Assembly (NCBI GenBank): GCA_023410905.1 | Contig: JAEYPL010000036.1 | Location: forward strand, 1 to 22,624 | From: Pseudomonadota bacterium | GTDB taxonomy: Bacteria; Pseudomonadota; Alphaproteobacteria; Rhizobiales; Hyphomicrobiaceae | Direction of reading: 5' to 3' | Length of the DNA stretch: 22,624 bases | Shown here: positions 7,068-14,232 of the stretch, in pieces | How positions within the stretch are numbered: position 1 is the stretch's first letter | Layout: every line of letters starts with the position of its first letter | Program-made: the position numbers and the translations under genes | The notes under the pieces: generated by a model | The model's database searches: none | The model's input: the letters and a program-made list of their open reading frames with translations, nothing else | Told to the model about the DNA's origin: nothing

Positions 7068-8396
7068 ATGAGCAAATCACGACAGATGCGGCTCGGCGCA
7101 TTCATGCGCCCGGTCAGCATACATACCGCTGCTTGGCGCTATCCCGGCGGCACGCCCGACGCCAATTTCAATTTTGCACACCTGAAGCGTTTCGCGCAGA
7201 AGCTGGAGCAGGGAAAGTTCGACGCGTTCTTCATGGCCGATCACCTGGCCGTGCTCAACATGCCGATCGAGGCACTGAAGCGAAGTGCCACCGTGACTTC
7301 CTTCGACCCGCCGACCTTGCTGCCAGCGCTCGCTGTCGTCACCGAACGCCTCGGTCTTATCGCAACAGCATCGACGACGTTCGACGAGCCCTACCATGTC
7401 GCGCGCCGCTTCGCGGCACTGGATCACCTGAGCGGCGGTCGCGCCGGCTGGAATGTGGTCACGACCTCGAACCCTGATGCCGCGCTGAATTTCGGTCTCG
7501 AGGAGCACGTCGAGCATGGCGATCGCTACAAACGCGGGCGTGAGTTCGTCGATGTGGTTACCGGACTGTGGGACAGTTGGGCCGACGATGCCTTCATCCG
7601 CGATGTCGAAAGCGGCATCTATTTCGACGCGGAGAAGATGCACGTTATCAATCACAAGGGTCCATACTTCTCCGTACGCGGGCCGCTCAATGTCGCGCGT
7701 CCGATCCAGGGTTGGCCGGTGATCGTGCAGGCGGGGGCGTCCGAGGCAGGTCGCCAGCTCGCAGCCGAAACCGCCGAGGTGATTTTCGCCGCGCCAGGCA
7801 ATCTGGCAGGCGGCAAGAGCTTCTACGCTGACGTCAAAGGACGCATGGATGTGCTCGGTCGGCCGCGCGACAACCTGAAGATTCTTCCGGGAGCATTGGT
7901 GATCGTCGGTGATACGGTCGACGAGGCGCGGGCCAAGCGCGCGCACCTCGACAGCCTCGTACACTACGAAAGCGCCATTGCGTCGCTTTCGATTGCCATC
8001 GGCCACGATGCGACGAAGTTCGATCCGGACGGGCCGCTTCCTGATATTCCCGAGACGAATGCCAGCAAGAGTGGTCGCGAACGCGCAATCGCGCTCGCCA
8101 AGCGTGAGAACTTGACGGTGCGCCAACTCGCTCAGCGATTTGGCGGTTACGCGGGCCTATCGTTCGTCGGCACGCCCAAGACCATTGCCGACGAAATGGA
8201 GCAGTGGCTCATCGAGGATGGCAGCGACGGCTTCAACATCATGTTTCCTTATCTGCCAGCCGGGCTCGACGATTTCGTCGATCGCGTGGTGCCCGAGCTG
8301 CAGCGGCGCGGCATTTTCCGGAGCGAGTACGAGGGACGCACGTTGCGCGAGAACCTCGGTCTGCCACGGCCGGCCAACAAGTACTTCCCGGATTGA
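7068..8396 (+). CDS. LLM-class flavin-dependent monooxygenase, NtaA/SnaA/DszA family
   Basis: A 442-residue cytoplasmic protein matching the usual length of the NtaA/SnaA/DszA group of FMN-dependent monooxygenases, which need a separate flavin reductase. Family hallmarks seen include KFDAFFMADH near the N-terminus, the segment DHLSGGRAGWNVVTT, the motif EHGDRYKRGREFVDVV, WPVIVQAGASEAGR, and a C-terminal GFNIMFPYLP. No reductase gene is present in the window. Known members oxidise nitrilotriacetate, EDTA, dimethyl sulfide or dibenzothiophene sulfone, so sulfur or amine scavenging is plausible but the substrate cannot be read from sequence. ATG 7068 has GAGG 5 nt upstream and starts the protein at the usual place; an earlier in-frame ATG (6969) lacks this support. 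A weak hairpin follows at 8403-8420. Confidence 0.9.
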   Translation: MSKSRQMRLGAFMRPVSIHTAAWRYPGGTPDANFNFAHLKRFAQKLEQGKFDAFFMADHLAVLNMPIEALKRSATVTSFDPPTLLPALAVVTERLGLIATASTTFDEPYHVARRFAALDHLSGGRAGWNVVTTSNPDAALNFGLEEHVEHGDRYKRGREFVDVVTGLWDSWADDAFIRDVESGIYFDAEKMHVINHKGPYFSVRGPLNVARPIQGWPVIVQAGASEAGRQLAAETAEVIFAAPGNLAGGKSFYADVKGRMDVLGRPRDNLKILPGALVIVGDTVDEARAKRAHLDSLVHYESAIASLSIAIGHDATKFDPDGPLPDIPETNASKSGRERAIALAKRENLTVRQLAQRFGGYAGLSFVGTPKTIADEMEQWLIEDGSDGFNIMFPYLPAGLDDFVDRVVPELQRRGIFRSEYEGRTLRENLGLPRPANKYFPD

Positions 8397-8402
8397 TTTC
8401 AA

Positions 8403-8420
8403 GGCGGCCTTCGCGCCGCC
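8403..8420 (+). terminator. Short hairpin after the monooxygenase gene
   Basis: GGCGGC at 8403-8408 pairs with GCCGCC at 8415-8420 around a CTTCGC loop, 6 nt after the stop codon. There is no U-tract, so it may be only a weak terminator. Confidence 0.35.
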
Positions 8421-8470
8421 ACCACTGCCCATGCAGCGATATGCTTCATAAGCATCTGAGAAACACTTCG

Positions 8471-8498
8471 TTGGTTGGAGACGAAATCCCCTTATATT
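8471..8498 (+). promoter_or_regulatory. Possible promoter for the Cys-leader cassette
   Basis: TTGGTT (8471-8476), a 16-bp spacer and TATATT (8493-8498) lie in an AT-richer patch between the monooxygenase terminator and the short cysteine ORF. If used, it would give a transcript with about 118 nt before the leader start codon. The assignment is by eye only. Confidence 0.35.
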
Positions 8499-8622
8499 GG
8501 CATTGTCGGCCCTTGTCAGAGCCGGCCGCGGTGATTTGGAGCAAAGAGACTTGCGCCGCGTGATCAAACGCTAAGGTTTCGCGAGCGGTGCTTGCGATCT
8601 CCTGATCGATAGGAGCTCTGAA

Positions 8623-8700
8623 ATGATCAATCTGCCAAGTGAAGTTCACGCACTGTCCGTTGCGACCCGCAGCATGTGCTGCCGCTGCTGTTGTTGCTGA
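8623..8700 (+). CDS. Cysteine-rich short ORF, putative cysteine-responsive leader peptide
   Basis: A 25-codon ORF begins MINLPSEV and ends SMCCRCCCC, then TGA. Six of its last seven codons encode cysteine (TGC TGC CGC TGC TGT TGT TGC). AGGAG at 8611-8615 lies 7 nt before the ATG, one of the best ribosome-binding sites in the window, which argues that the ORF is translated. A codon run for one amino acid at the end of a short ORF upstream of genes is the classic layout of an attenuation leader, where ribosome stalling reports charged tRNA supply, here tRNA-Cys. Cysteine-run leaders controlling downstream genes are known in mycobacteria. A small metal- or redox-binding peptide is the alternative. 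Genes of unknown function follow 101 bp downstream. Confidence 0.7.
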   Translation: MINLPSEVHALSVATRSMCCRCCCC

Positions 8701-8733
8701 AAAGAATGCCCGCCTGCGCACCGCGCAGGATGT
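8669..8733 (+). promoter_or_regulatory. Candidate attenuator RNA structures around the leader stop
   Basis: Several short stems could compete. GCAGC (8669-8673) pairs with GCTGC (8678-8682), which contains the first cysteine codons. CCTGCGC (8713-8719) pairs with GCGCAGG (8723-8729) around an ACC loop, 12 nt after the leader stop. GGATGT (8728-8733) could alternatively pair with ACATCC just downstream, sharing two bases with the previous stem. CTGCTG in the cysteine run (8685-8690) is complementary to CAGCAG at 8763-8768. No U-tract follows, so any control may be translational or Rho-linked. The pairing scheme is inference. Confidence 0.35.
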
Positions 8734-8801
8734 GAGCTGCAACATCCAATCGAAAAATCGCACAGCAGAGGCGCCCCGCTATCACGGGCGAACGGTCAAC
8801 T

Positions 8802-9044
8802 ATGTCTGAAGGCTACACAGTAGAGGATACACAGGGTGAAACCATCGGCATCGTCGTGCGCAAGGAGGGCGGTCGCGGCTTCCGCTTCTTCTCATCGGCG
8901 CGCGCATTCGATGCGTTGGACGGACACATCTTTGCAAGCGCACAGGCGGCACAACGCGCGGCGCGCGACATCGAAAGAATCGGCAAGCGCGGTTGGAGAG
9001 CCGTCTCAGGATTGCATCAAACCAGAATGGAGGCGGCCACATGA
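8802..9044 (+). CDS. Small protein of unknown function
   Basis: An 80-residue protein beginning MSEGYTVED. The first 60 residues have a regular hydrophobic/polar alternation with GIVVRKEGGRGFRFFSS, suggesting a small beta-rich fold, followed by a basic helix (AAQRAARDIERIGKR). There is no signal peptide or membrane segment. I do not recognise the family. The start at 8802 has only a weak ribosome-binding site, unlike the leader ORF 101 bp upstream, which would suit translation dependent on leader control. Its stop overlaps the start of the next small gene (ATGA), indicating an operon with translational coupling. Confidence 0.7.
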   Translation: MSEGYTVEDTQGETIGIVVRKEGGRGFRFFSSARAFDALDGHIFASAQAAQRAARDIERIGKRGWRAVSGLHQTRMEAAT

Positions 9045-9235
9045 GCGGGTTGCTGGATGTGCTCCGCGGTTTTGCTGCCTGGTGGCAGGAAGGATTGACG
9101 AAGCTCGGCACGCAGCTCGTGCAAGCCTATGGCTGGCCCGCGCCGCCTCTGGAGACGGAGATCGACACCGAGGCCGACCGCGAAGCCTGGAAGGAGGAGC
9201 GCGCGAGGCTCGCGCTCTCGCCCTGGTGGATGTGA
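9041..9235 (+). CDS. Small Trp-rich protein of unknown function, coupled to the preceding gene
   Basis: A 64-residue protein beginning MSGLLDVLRGF, with five tryptophans (WW, GWP, AW, WWM at the very end) and an acidic middle (ETEIDTEAD). The N-terminal half could be an amphipathic helix; there is no clear membrane span. The family is unknown to me. ATG 9041 overlaps the preceding stop codon, and GGAGG sits 7 nt upstream inside the end of the previous gene, an ideal coupled start. The length, start signal and overlap make it a real gene rather than noise. It ends 27 bp before the strong hairpin at 9262. Confidence 0.7.
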   Translation: MSGLLDVLRGFAAWWQEGLTKLGTQLVQAYGWPAPPLETEIDTEADREAWKEERARLALSPWWM

Positions 9236-9261
9236 GCGGCTTGTAAGGAGCGTCACGATCT

Positions 9262-9301
9262 GAGTAACTCCGGGGAAGGACATCCTTCACCCGGAGTTAT
9301 T
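9262..9301 (+). promoter_or_regulatory. Long perfect hairpin sequestering the SDR ribosome-binding site (terminator or RNA switch)
   Basis: TAACTCCGGG (9265-9274) pairs with CCCGGAGTTA (9290-9299), extended inward by GAAGG (9275-9279) with CCTTC (9284-9288) around an ACAT loop. That is 15 base pairs with a single bulged A at 9289, plus possible outer pairs. The only good Shine-Dalgarno for the next gene, GGAG at 9293-9296 (10 nt before ATG 9307), lies entirely in the 3' arm. A TTATTGC tail follows. It may terminate the small-gene transcript, block translation of the SDR, or both. Confidence 0.75.
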
Positions 9302-9306
9302 GCATC

Positions 9307-10065
9307 ATGGACCTGCAACTTGCCGATCGCCGCTGCCTCGTGACGGGTGCCAGCACCGGCATCGGCCGCGCCGTCGCGAGGCAGCTCGCCGCGGAAGGTG
9401 CGCGCGTCGCTATTGCCGCGCGTGATGCTCGCGCACTCGAATCCCTGCGCCAGGAGATCGTCGCATCTGGGGCTGTCGCGCCGATCATCCTGACCGGCGA
9501 TCTCGCCGCGCCGCAAGGACCGGTCACCATCGCCCAGGCTGCGCTCTCCGCGCTTGGAGGCGTCGATGTCCTGATCAACAATGCCGGTGGCTCGCGGCCG
9601 CTTCCACCAGATGCTGGCGACGACGCCTGGGAGGAATCCTTCGCGCTCAATTTCCGCTCGGCGCGCAAGCTCACCGAGGTGCTGCTACCGGCCATGAAGG
9701 CCGCGAAGTGGGGACGCATCGTCAATGTAACGGGCGCGATTGTCGCCAAGGCGCTCAACGCAGCTTCCCCGGCCAAGGCTGCCTTGGAGAGCTGGTCGAA
9801 GGCGCTCGCGGCCGACGTTGCGCCACATGGAATAACGGTCAATTGCATTGCGCCAGGACGCATCAACAGCGTGCAGATCCTCGATCGCCTGCATCCGACA
9901 GAGGAGTCGCGTCGAACATTCATCGAGCGCAACATTCCGGCGGGTCGCTTCGGCGAGCCCGAGGAAGTGGCGCCGCTTATTGCTTTTCTGTCCTCGCCTC
10001 AGGCCGCCTACATCAACGGTGCGACCATTCCGGTGGACGGCGGCGCGCTTCGGCTCGCGTTCTAG
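9307..10065 (+). CDS. SDR-family oxidoreductase lacking the canonical catalytic tyrosine
   Basis: A 252-residue protein with a Rossmann fold typical of classical SDRs: cofactor motif TGASTGIGR near the N-terminus, NNAG in the middle, and GRFGEPEEVAPLIAFLSSP with PVDGG at the C-terminus, as in FabG-like enzymes. The usual Tyr-x-x-x-Lys active site reads Ala-Ser-Pro-Ala-Lys, so the tyrosine is Ala, while the lysine is kept. The serine position is replaced by a VTG context with a shorter loop. I recall a subfamily with NAANPAKAA in this place, so this may be a genuine divergent clade rather than a mutation. Such proteins may catalyse other chemistry or act as non-classical reductases. Substrate unknown. 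It converges tail to tail on the metal transporter operon with 3 bp between stops. Confidence 0.9.
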   Translation: MDLQLADRRCLVTGASTGIGRAVARQLAAEGARVAIAARDARALESLRQEIVASGAVAPIILTGDLAAPQGPVTIAQAALSALGGVDVLINNAGGSRPLPPDAGDDAWEESFALNFRSARKLTEVLLPAMKAAKWGRIVNVTGAIVAKALNAASPAKAALESWSKALAADVAPHGITVNCIAPGRINSVQILDRLHPTEESRRTFIERNIPAGRFGEPEEVAPLIAFLSSPQAAYINGATIPVDGGALRLAF

Positions 10066-10068
10066 CTA

Positions 10069-10998
10069 CTAGGCGCGATTGGCGGCGACCTTCACGCCGC
10101 GGCGCCGCGGGCCGAACAGGCAGCAGAGAAAGAGCACGATGCCCGACACCGTGGCGATCATGCCTGCGGCGCTGACGCTCGAGCGGGCGCCGAACCAGAG
10201 TGGTCCGTAACCGGCAAGGATGTAGCCGAGAACGGCAGAGATCACTGCAAAGATGACACTCCAGGTGATCTGCGGCCCCATGCGGTCGGTCATGAGGCGT
10301 GCGGCAGCGGGCGGGCAGATGAACATCGCGATCACGATGATGGAGCCGACGGCATCGAAAGCCGCCACCGCGGAGATCGCTACCATGACGATGAGCGCGT
10401 AGCTCGTCAGAGTCGGTCGCGCACCGATACTCTCGGCAAAGGCCGCATCGAACGTGCCGATCACAAGCTCCTTCCAGAACACAAGGATGAAGGCGGCGAC
10501 GACCAGAAGGACGATCGCAAGACGCGGTAGTTGCGGCGGAAGCTCGGCCAATGCCGCCGGATCGAGAAGCGAGTTCCAGCCATCGCCGGCAAGCCAGATC
10601 AGGCTCTCGAGATTGCCATAAAGAGCGTGCTCGACATCGAGGTGCACCTTGCTCGTGTCCGAGCGCTCGAGCAGCAGAACGCCAGCGGCGAACATCGTAG
10701 TGAAAACGACGCCCATGGCTGCGCCCGGCTCGACTTTGCCAATTCTTCGGATGAGCTCGATGAGCAACACGGCAACGATAGCTGCAACCGCAGCGCCAAC
10801 GAGCATAGGGCCAGCGGCGATCGTACCCGTGATCAGAAACGCGCCGACGATGCCGGGAAGCGCCACATGAGCGACGGCATCGCCGATCAGGCTTTGCCGG
10901 CGCAGAACAAGAAAGTTGCCGACGAGTGCGCAGGCGATGCTGGCCAGCGTTCCGATCAACATCGGTACAAGCGATAGCTGGACGAACTCGTTGCTCAT
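10069..10998 (-). CDS. Metal ABC transporter permease (TroD/MntD-like, ABC-3 family)
   Basis: A 309-residue integral membrane protein with about eight hydrophobic helices and the ABC-3 family signatures LRRQSLIGDAVAHVALPG near the N-terminus and FICPPAAARLMTDR in the second half. It forms the inner-membrane channel of a manganese/zinc/iron importer together with the adjacent permease. Its start overlaps the stop of the preceding permease by ATGA, so the two are translationally coupled. It is the last gene of a four-gene operon read leftward, ending in two tandem TAG codons next to the SDR stop. No terminator is visible at this end. Confidence 0.9.
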   Translation of the reverse strand: MSNEFVQLSLVPMLIGTLASIACALVGNFLVLRRQSLIGDAVAHVALPGIVGAFLITGTIAAGPMLVGAAVAAIVAVLLIELIRRIGKVEPGAAMGVVFTTMFAAGVLLLERSDTSKVHLDVEHALYGNLESLIWLAGDGWNSLLDPAALAELPPQLPRLAIVLLVVAAFILVFWKELVIGTFDAAFAESIGARPTLTSYALIVMVAISAVAAFDAVGSIIVIAMFICPPAAARLMTDRMGPQITWSVIFAVISAVLGYILAGYGPLWFGARSSVSAAGMIATVSGIVLFLCCLFGPRRRGVKVAANRA

Positions 10999-12203
10999 GA
11001 CTCGACCTTGTGCGGGACTAGGCGTCGATCGAGTTCGACGATGATGTCGGCCGGAAGGGTATCGGCGATCGGAGCGATGCCATGGTGCGCCACGTTCGCT
11101 GCATCATCGGGAAAGAGTTTGCGGTAGAGCGACCAGCGGGCTTCATCCCGCATGACCGCCGCTGCAGCGCTACGCCCAGCGGGTGTTGCCACGCCGTCAG
11201 CTCGAATGAGGCCTTTGCGCTTCAGCACCTTGAGCGTGAAGGCATCGTAGATTGATTCGCCGCGAGCAAGCGCGGTGAGCCCTTGTCGCTCATGCACCAG
11301 CGTCTGGAAGGCGCGTTGCTTCAATGCGCTGGCGAGCAAGCCGCGGCGCGGCGACAGCAGCAGCGAAACGATGAAGAGCGCGAAGGCGACGAGGACGATG
11401 AGGGCGCCGGTCGGAAGGCCGCGATCGAGCGAGGAGATCACGGCACCGACGTAGGCGGCGATTGCGCCAAGTCCTGCCGCGATGATGATCATGGGCTCGG
11501 GGCGGTCTGTCCAGAAGCGCGCGGCAACGGGCGGTATGATGGTCAACGCGACGATGAGCACGAGTCCTGCAACCTTGAGCCCGATCACGGTGATCGCCAG
11601 CAGCAGGCCCATCATGGCGAGGTCCGTCGCCCTGACGTTGACGCCGCGGACAGCAGCATATTCCTGATCGAAACAGACGAGCGTGAAGGGGCGGCGCAGG
11701 GCGAAGATCGCCACACCTGAAAGGAATGCCGCGATGGCGATCGTCTCGGCCTCGCTGCGCAGCATCCCCGCCGTCGAGCCGACGAGATAGCCGGAGATGC
11801 CGGCCTGTCGGCCCGTCTCGAGTGACTGGATCACAGTGAGGAGTACGATGCCGAAGCCGAAGAAGACTGCCAGCACGGCACCGATCGCCGCATCCTCCGT
11901 CAGACGCGTGCGACGTGTGATCCATTCGACAAGAATGAGCCCGAGGCCGGCGCTGGCTGCTGCGCCAATCATCAAGCCGGCGATCCAGCGCCCATCGCCG
12001 GCCGCGAGTGCCATGATGATGAAGGCGAGGCAGAGGCCCGGTAGCGTCGCGTGACTGATGGCATCGCTGACGAGCGAGCGCTTGCGCAAAAGAACGAATG
12101 TGCCGATGGCGCCGGCACTCGCACCGAGCAGCGCGGCACCTATAGTGACGAGCGCGGTGTTGTAGCCGGCTTGCAGTAGAAGCGCAGAGAAAAAGGCGTC
12201 CAT
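10995..12203 (-). CDS. Metal ABC transporter permease with C-terminal DtxR-like extension (TroC/MntC-like)
   Basis: A 402-residue protein. Residues about 1-290 are an ABC-3 permease with LLRKRSLVSDAISHATLPG and IIPPVAARFWTDRP signatures. Residues about 310-402 form an extra soluble domain: YDAFTLKVLKRKGLI resembles a winged-helix recognition region, and ARWSLYRKLFPDD with ADIIVELDRRL resembles the metal-binding/dimerisation part of DtxR/MntR regulators. Permeases of this group with such tails exist in MntC-type proteins. The extension probably faces the cytosol and could sense metal, but several ligand positions of true DtxR proteins seem absent. It lies 12 bp after the ATPase gene with a weak start site. 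Confidence 0.88.
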   Translation of the reverse strand: MDAFFSALLLQAGYNTALVTIGAALLGASAGAIGTFVLLRKRSLVSDAISHATLPGLCLAFIIMALAAGDGRWIAGLMIGAAASAGLGLILVEWITRRTRLTEDAAIGAVLAVFFGFGIVLLTVIQSLETGRQAGISGYLVGSTAGMLRSEAETIAIAAFLSGVAIFALRRPFTLVCFDQEYAAVRGVNVRATDLAMMGLLLAITVIGLKVAGLVLIVALTIIPPVAARFWTDRPEPMIIIAAGLGAIAAYVGAVISSLDRGLPTGALIVLVAFALFIVSLLLSPRRGLLASALKQRAFQTLVHERQGLTALARGESIYDAFTLKVLKRKGLIRADGVATPAGRSAAAAVMRDEARWSLYRKLFPDDAANVAHHGIAPIADTLPADIIVELDRRLVPHKVES

Positions 12204-12215
12204 CGGGCGTCGCCG

Positions 12216-13088
12216 CTAGTGCCGAACCGCTACAACCGGTGCCGCCTGTTCGGCAAGCGCCTCCACCTGCCCACTCGCCAGCCGCCCGCCGTAGGTCGCC
12301 TGCAGGTTCTCGGCAGTAAATGTCGTCGCGACCGGGCCCGCTGCAATTCGGCGGACATTGAGCAGGAGCACATGGTTGAAGTAGCTGCGCACGGTCGAAA
12401 GGTCGTGGTGGACGCAGATGATCGTCCTGCCCTGCGCATTCAGCTCCTTGAGAACGGATACGATCGCGCGCTCGGTGGCGGCGTCGACGCCGGCGAACGG
12501 CTCGTCCATGACATAGAGATCCGCGTCCTGGGCGAGCGCTCGCGCTAGAAACACACGCTGCTGCTGCCCGCCCGAGAGTTGCCCGATCTGGCGGTGCGCG
12601 AAGCTCGACATGCCGACCCGCTCAAGACACTCCAGCGCCCGCTGGCGATGCTGCCGACCGGCAAAACGCAGAAAGCCGATCTCGCGATAGAGGCCCATGA
12701 TCACGACATCGAGCGCGGTTGCCGGAAACTCCCAGTCGACGCTCGCACGCTGAGGGACATAGGCAATGCGGTGGCGAACCGCATCGTAGGTTTGGCCAAA
12801 CGCCGTCACCTCACCACTGATGCGCGGTACGATACCGAGCGCCGCCTTGATGAGCGTCGACTTGCCCGCACCATTGGGGCCGACGATCGCCACCATGCTG
12901 CCGGGCGGCGTCACATAGTCGACGGAGAAGAGCACGGGTTTCTCGCCATAAGAAACCGTGAGGCCGGAAATGGCGAGTGGGCTGTCACTTACGGATTCCG
13001 GCATGGTCCGGTTCTCGGCGGCGCTCGGTTGCCGAGGCGTCTGGGCCCCGGGATCGGGCCTCAAAATGACCCAGTTGTCCGTTCGCAT
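12216..13088 (-). CDS. Metal ABC transporter ATP-binding protein (TroB/MntB-like)
   Basis: A 290-residue ATPase with all motifs of an ABC nucleotide-binding domain: Walker A GPNGAGKST, signature LSGGQQQR, Walker B LYVMDEP and the switch histidine in CVHHDLS. It energises the two adjacent permeases. ATG 13088 (MRTDNW) is preferred because GGGGAG lies 7 nt upstream. This gives an unusual 28-residue polar N-terminal tail before a second in-frame Met at 13004, where most homologues would start. A TTG at 13115 is also in frame. It begins 23 bp after the binding-protein gene. Confidence 0.92.
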   Translation of the reverse strand: MRTDNWVILRPDPGAQTPRQPSAAENRTMPESVSDSPLAISGLTVSYGEKPVLFSVDYVTPPGSMVAIVGPNGAGKSTLIKAALGIVPRISGEVTAFGQTYDAVRHRIAYVPQRASVDWEFPATALDVVIMGLYREIGFLRFAGRQHRQRALECLERVGMSSFAHRQIGQLSGGQQQRVFLARALAQDADLYVMDEPFAGVDAATERAIVSVLKELNAQGRTIICVHHDLSTVRSYFNHVLLLNVRRIAAGPVATTFTAENLQATYGGRLASGQVEALAEQAAPVVAVRH

Positions 13089-13111
13089 CTCAATGCTCCC
13101 CGAGCGCGTCG

Positions 13112-14122
13112 TCAATCCGCTCGCCGAATATTTTGAGTGGTCGCGAGTTGGTTATTCAGGCCCCCTGCTGGCGCAGTTCCGCCGAGTGCCCGCGCGATCA
13201 CCGTAACATTGTGGTCGATCATGCCGATGTAGGTGCCCTCGTAAGTGCCGGGCGCGCCCATGGCATCGGAGAAGAGCTCGCCGCCGATAACCACGTTGCG
13301 GCCTTTCGCGGCGGCGCCTTCGATGAGCGCTTTGACATTGCGGTCGGACACGGACGACTCGATGAAGATTGCACCGATCTCCCTATCCGCGATGACCTGG
13401 ACGAGATCCTCGATCTGCTTCAGTCCGGCTTCGCTCTCGGTCGAGATGCCCTGGATGCCCACCACCTCGTATCCGAAGGCGCGGCCGAAGTAGCTGAACG
13501 CGTCGTGGGCCGTTATGAGTACGCGCGTTTTCTCGGGCACTTTATCGAGAACCTGCTTGGCGTATGTTGTCAGCTTATCGACTTCGGCAAGATGTCGCTC
13601 GGCATTGGCCTTGAATAGCGTGCTGCCTTCGGGGTCGAGCTTGATCAGTTCGTCGCGTGCCGCCGAGATCACGATCTTCCAAAGCTGAGGATCCATCCAC
13701 ACGTGCGGATCGTATCGGCCGGGGTATTGCGCACTGCTGTGGAGCTTTTCCTTGGGCAGCGCTTCGGCGAGCGCGATGACCTTCTTGCGTTTGGCGAGAT
13801 CCTTGAAGAACCCCTCGAGCTGGGCTTCGAGGTACAGGCCATGCCAGAACACGACATCTGCTTTGGTCATTGCCACGATATCGGAGCGGGTCTGGCGATA
13901 GGTGTGAGGGTCGACGCCAGCGCCCATGAGCGCGGAGACCTCAACGCGATTACCGCCGACCTGTCTGACTGCATCTGCGATCATGCTGGTCGTCGCGACG
14001 ACCTTGAGCTTCTGCTGCTGTGCGTGCGCCGTCGAAACTGCTGAGGCAGTTACGAGAGCTGCGACGAGAAGAACGCCCGCCACCACGACCTGTTGCCACC
14101 CCCGCATCGCCCTCATCGTCAT
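13112..14122 (-). CDS. Metal ABC transporter substrate-binding protein (TroA/MntA-like, cluster A-I)
   Basis: A 336-residue periplasmic metal-binding protein with a signal peptide ending STAHA. Likely metal ligands are the histidines in GVDPHTY, DPHVWMD and TAHDAFSYFG and the aspartate in MIDHN. This His-His-His-Asp set is TroA-like, able to bind Mn or Zn. There is no His-rich loop of the ZnuA type, so a Mn/Fe/Zn TroA-like role is more likely than a dedicated zinc one. It is first in the operon with ATPase and two permeases downstream. The start is uncertain: ATG 14122 has AGGG about 9 nt upstream; an earlier ATG at 14161 would put a charged leader ahead of the signal peptide. Two Mur-box-like dyads lie upstream at 14183-14232. 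Confidence 0.92.
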   Translation of the reverse strand: MTMRAMRGWQQVVVAGVLLVAALVTASAVSTAHAQQQKLKVVATTSMIADAVRQVGGNRVEVSALMGAGVDPHTYRQTRSDIVAMTKADVVFWHGLYLEAQLEGFFKDLAKRKKVIALAEALPKEKLHSSAQYPGRYDPHVWMDPQLWKIVISAARDELIKLDPEGSTLFKANAERHLAEVDKLTTYAKQVLDKVPEKTRVLITAHDAFSYFGRAFGYEVVGIQGISTESEAGLKQIEDLVQVIADREIGAIFIESSVSDRNVKALIEGAAAKGRNVVIGGELFSDAMGAPGTYEGTYIGMIDHNVTVIARALGGTAPAGGLNNQLATTQNIRRAD

Positions 14123-14182
14123 GCCGTGTCGCCCTGATCTCGCTGGCTTCAAATCCCTCATGCCCGCTGAGGCAGGCGCAAG

Positions 14183-14198
14183 TGCAAACTATTTGCAA
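14183..14198 (-). promoter_or_regulatory. Mur-box-like dyad 1 upstream of the metal ABC operon
   Basis: A perfect 5-3-5 inverted repeat, GCAAA-CTA-TTTGC at 14184-14196, within TGCAAACTATTTGCAA. The TTTGC/GCAAA half-sites resemble the manganese-responsive Mur (Fur-family) sites of Rhizobiales. It lies 22-37 bp upstream of the far start codon (14161), and the operon's gene content supports metal control. Confidence 0.6.
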
Positions 14199-14216
14199 TA
14201 AGACAAGTAGAGTAAT

Positions 14217-14232
14217 TGCGAACGATTTGCAA
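14217..14232 (-). promoter_or_regulatory. Mur-box-like dyad 2 upstream of the metal ABC operon
   Basis: GCGAA-CGA-TTTGC at 14218-14230, a second copy with one mismatch, starts 34 bp (about three helical turns) from the first. TTGCAA (14233-14228 on the minus strand) with CTACTT 17 bp later (14210-14205) is a possible promoter overlapped by this site, which would fit repression. Confidence 0.5.

Noticed and set aside
7077..8126. Minus-strand 349-codon frame opposite the flavin monooxygenase
   Set aside because: It is antisense to a well-supported gene and has no recognisable domain or ribosome-binding site.
8446..8763. Minus-strand 105-codon frame over the cysteine leader region
   Set aside because: No ribosome-binding site or family resemblance. 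The plus-strand leader ORF with its strong Shine-Dalgarno explains the region better.
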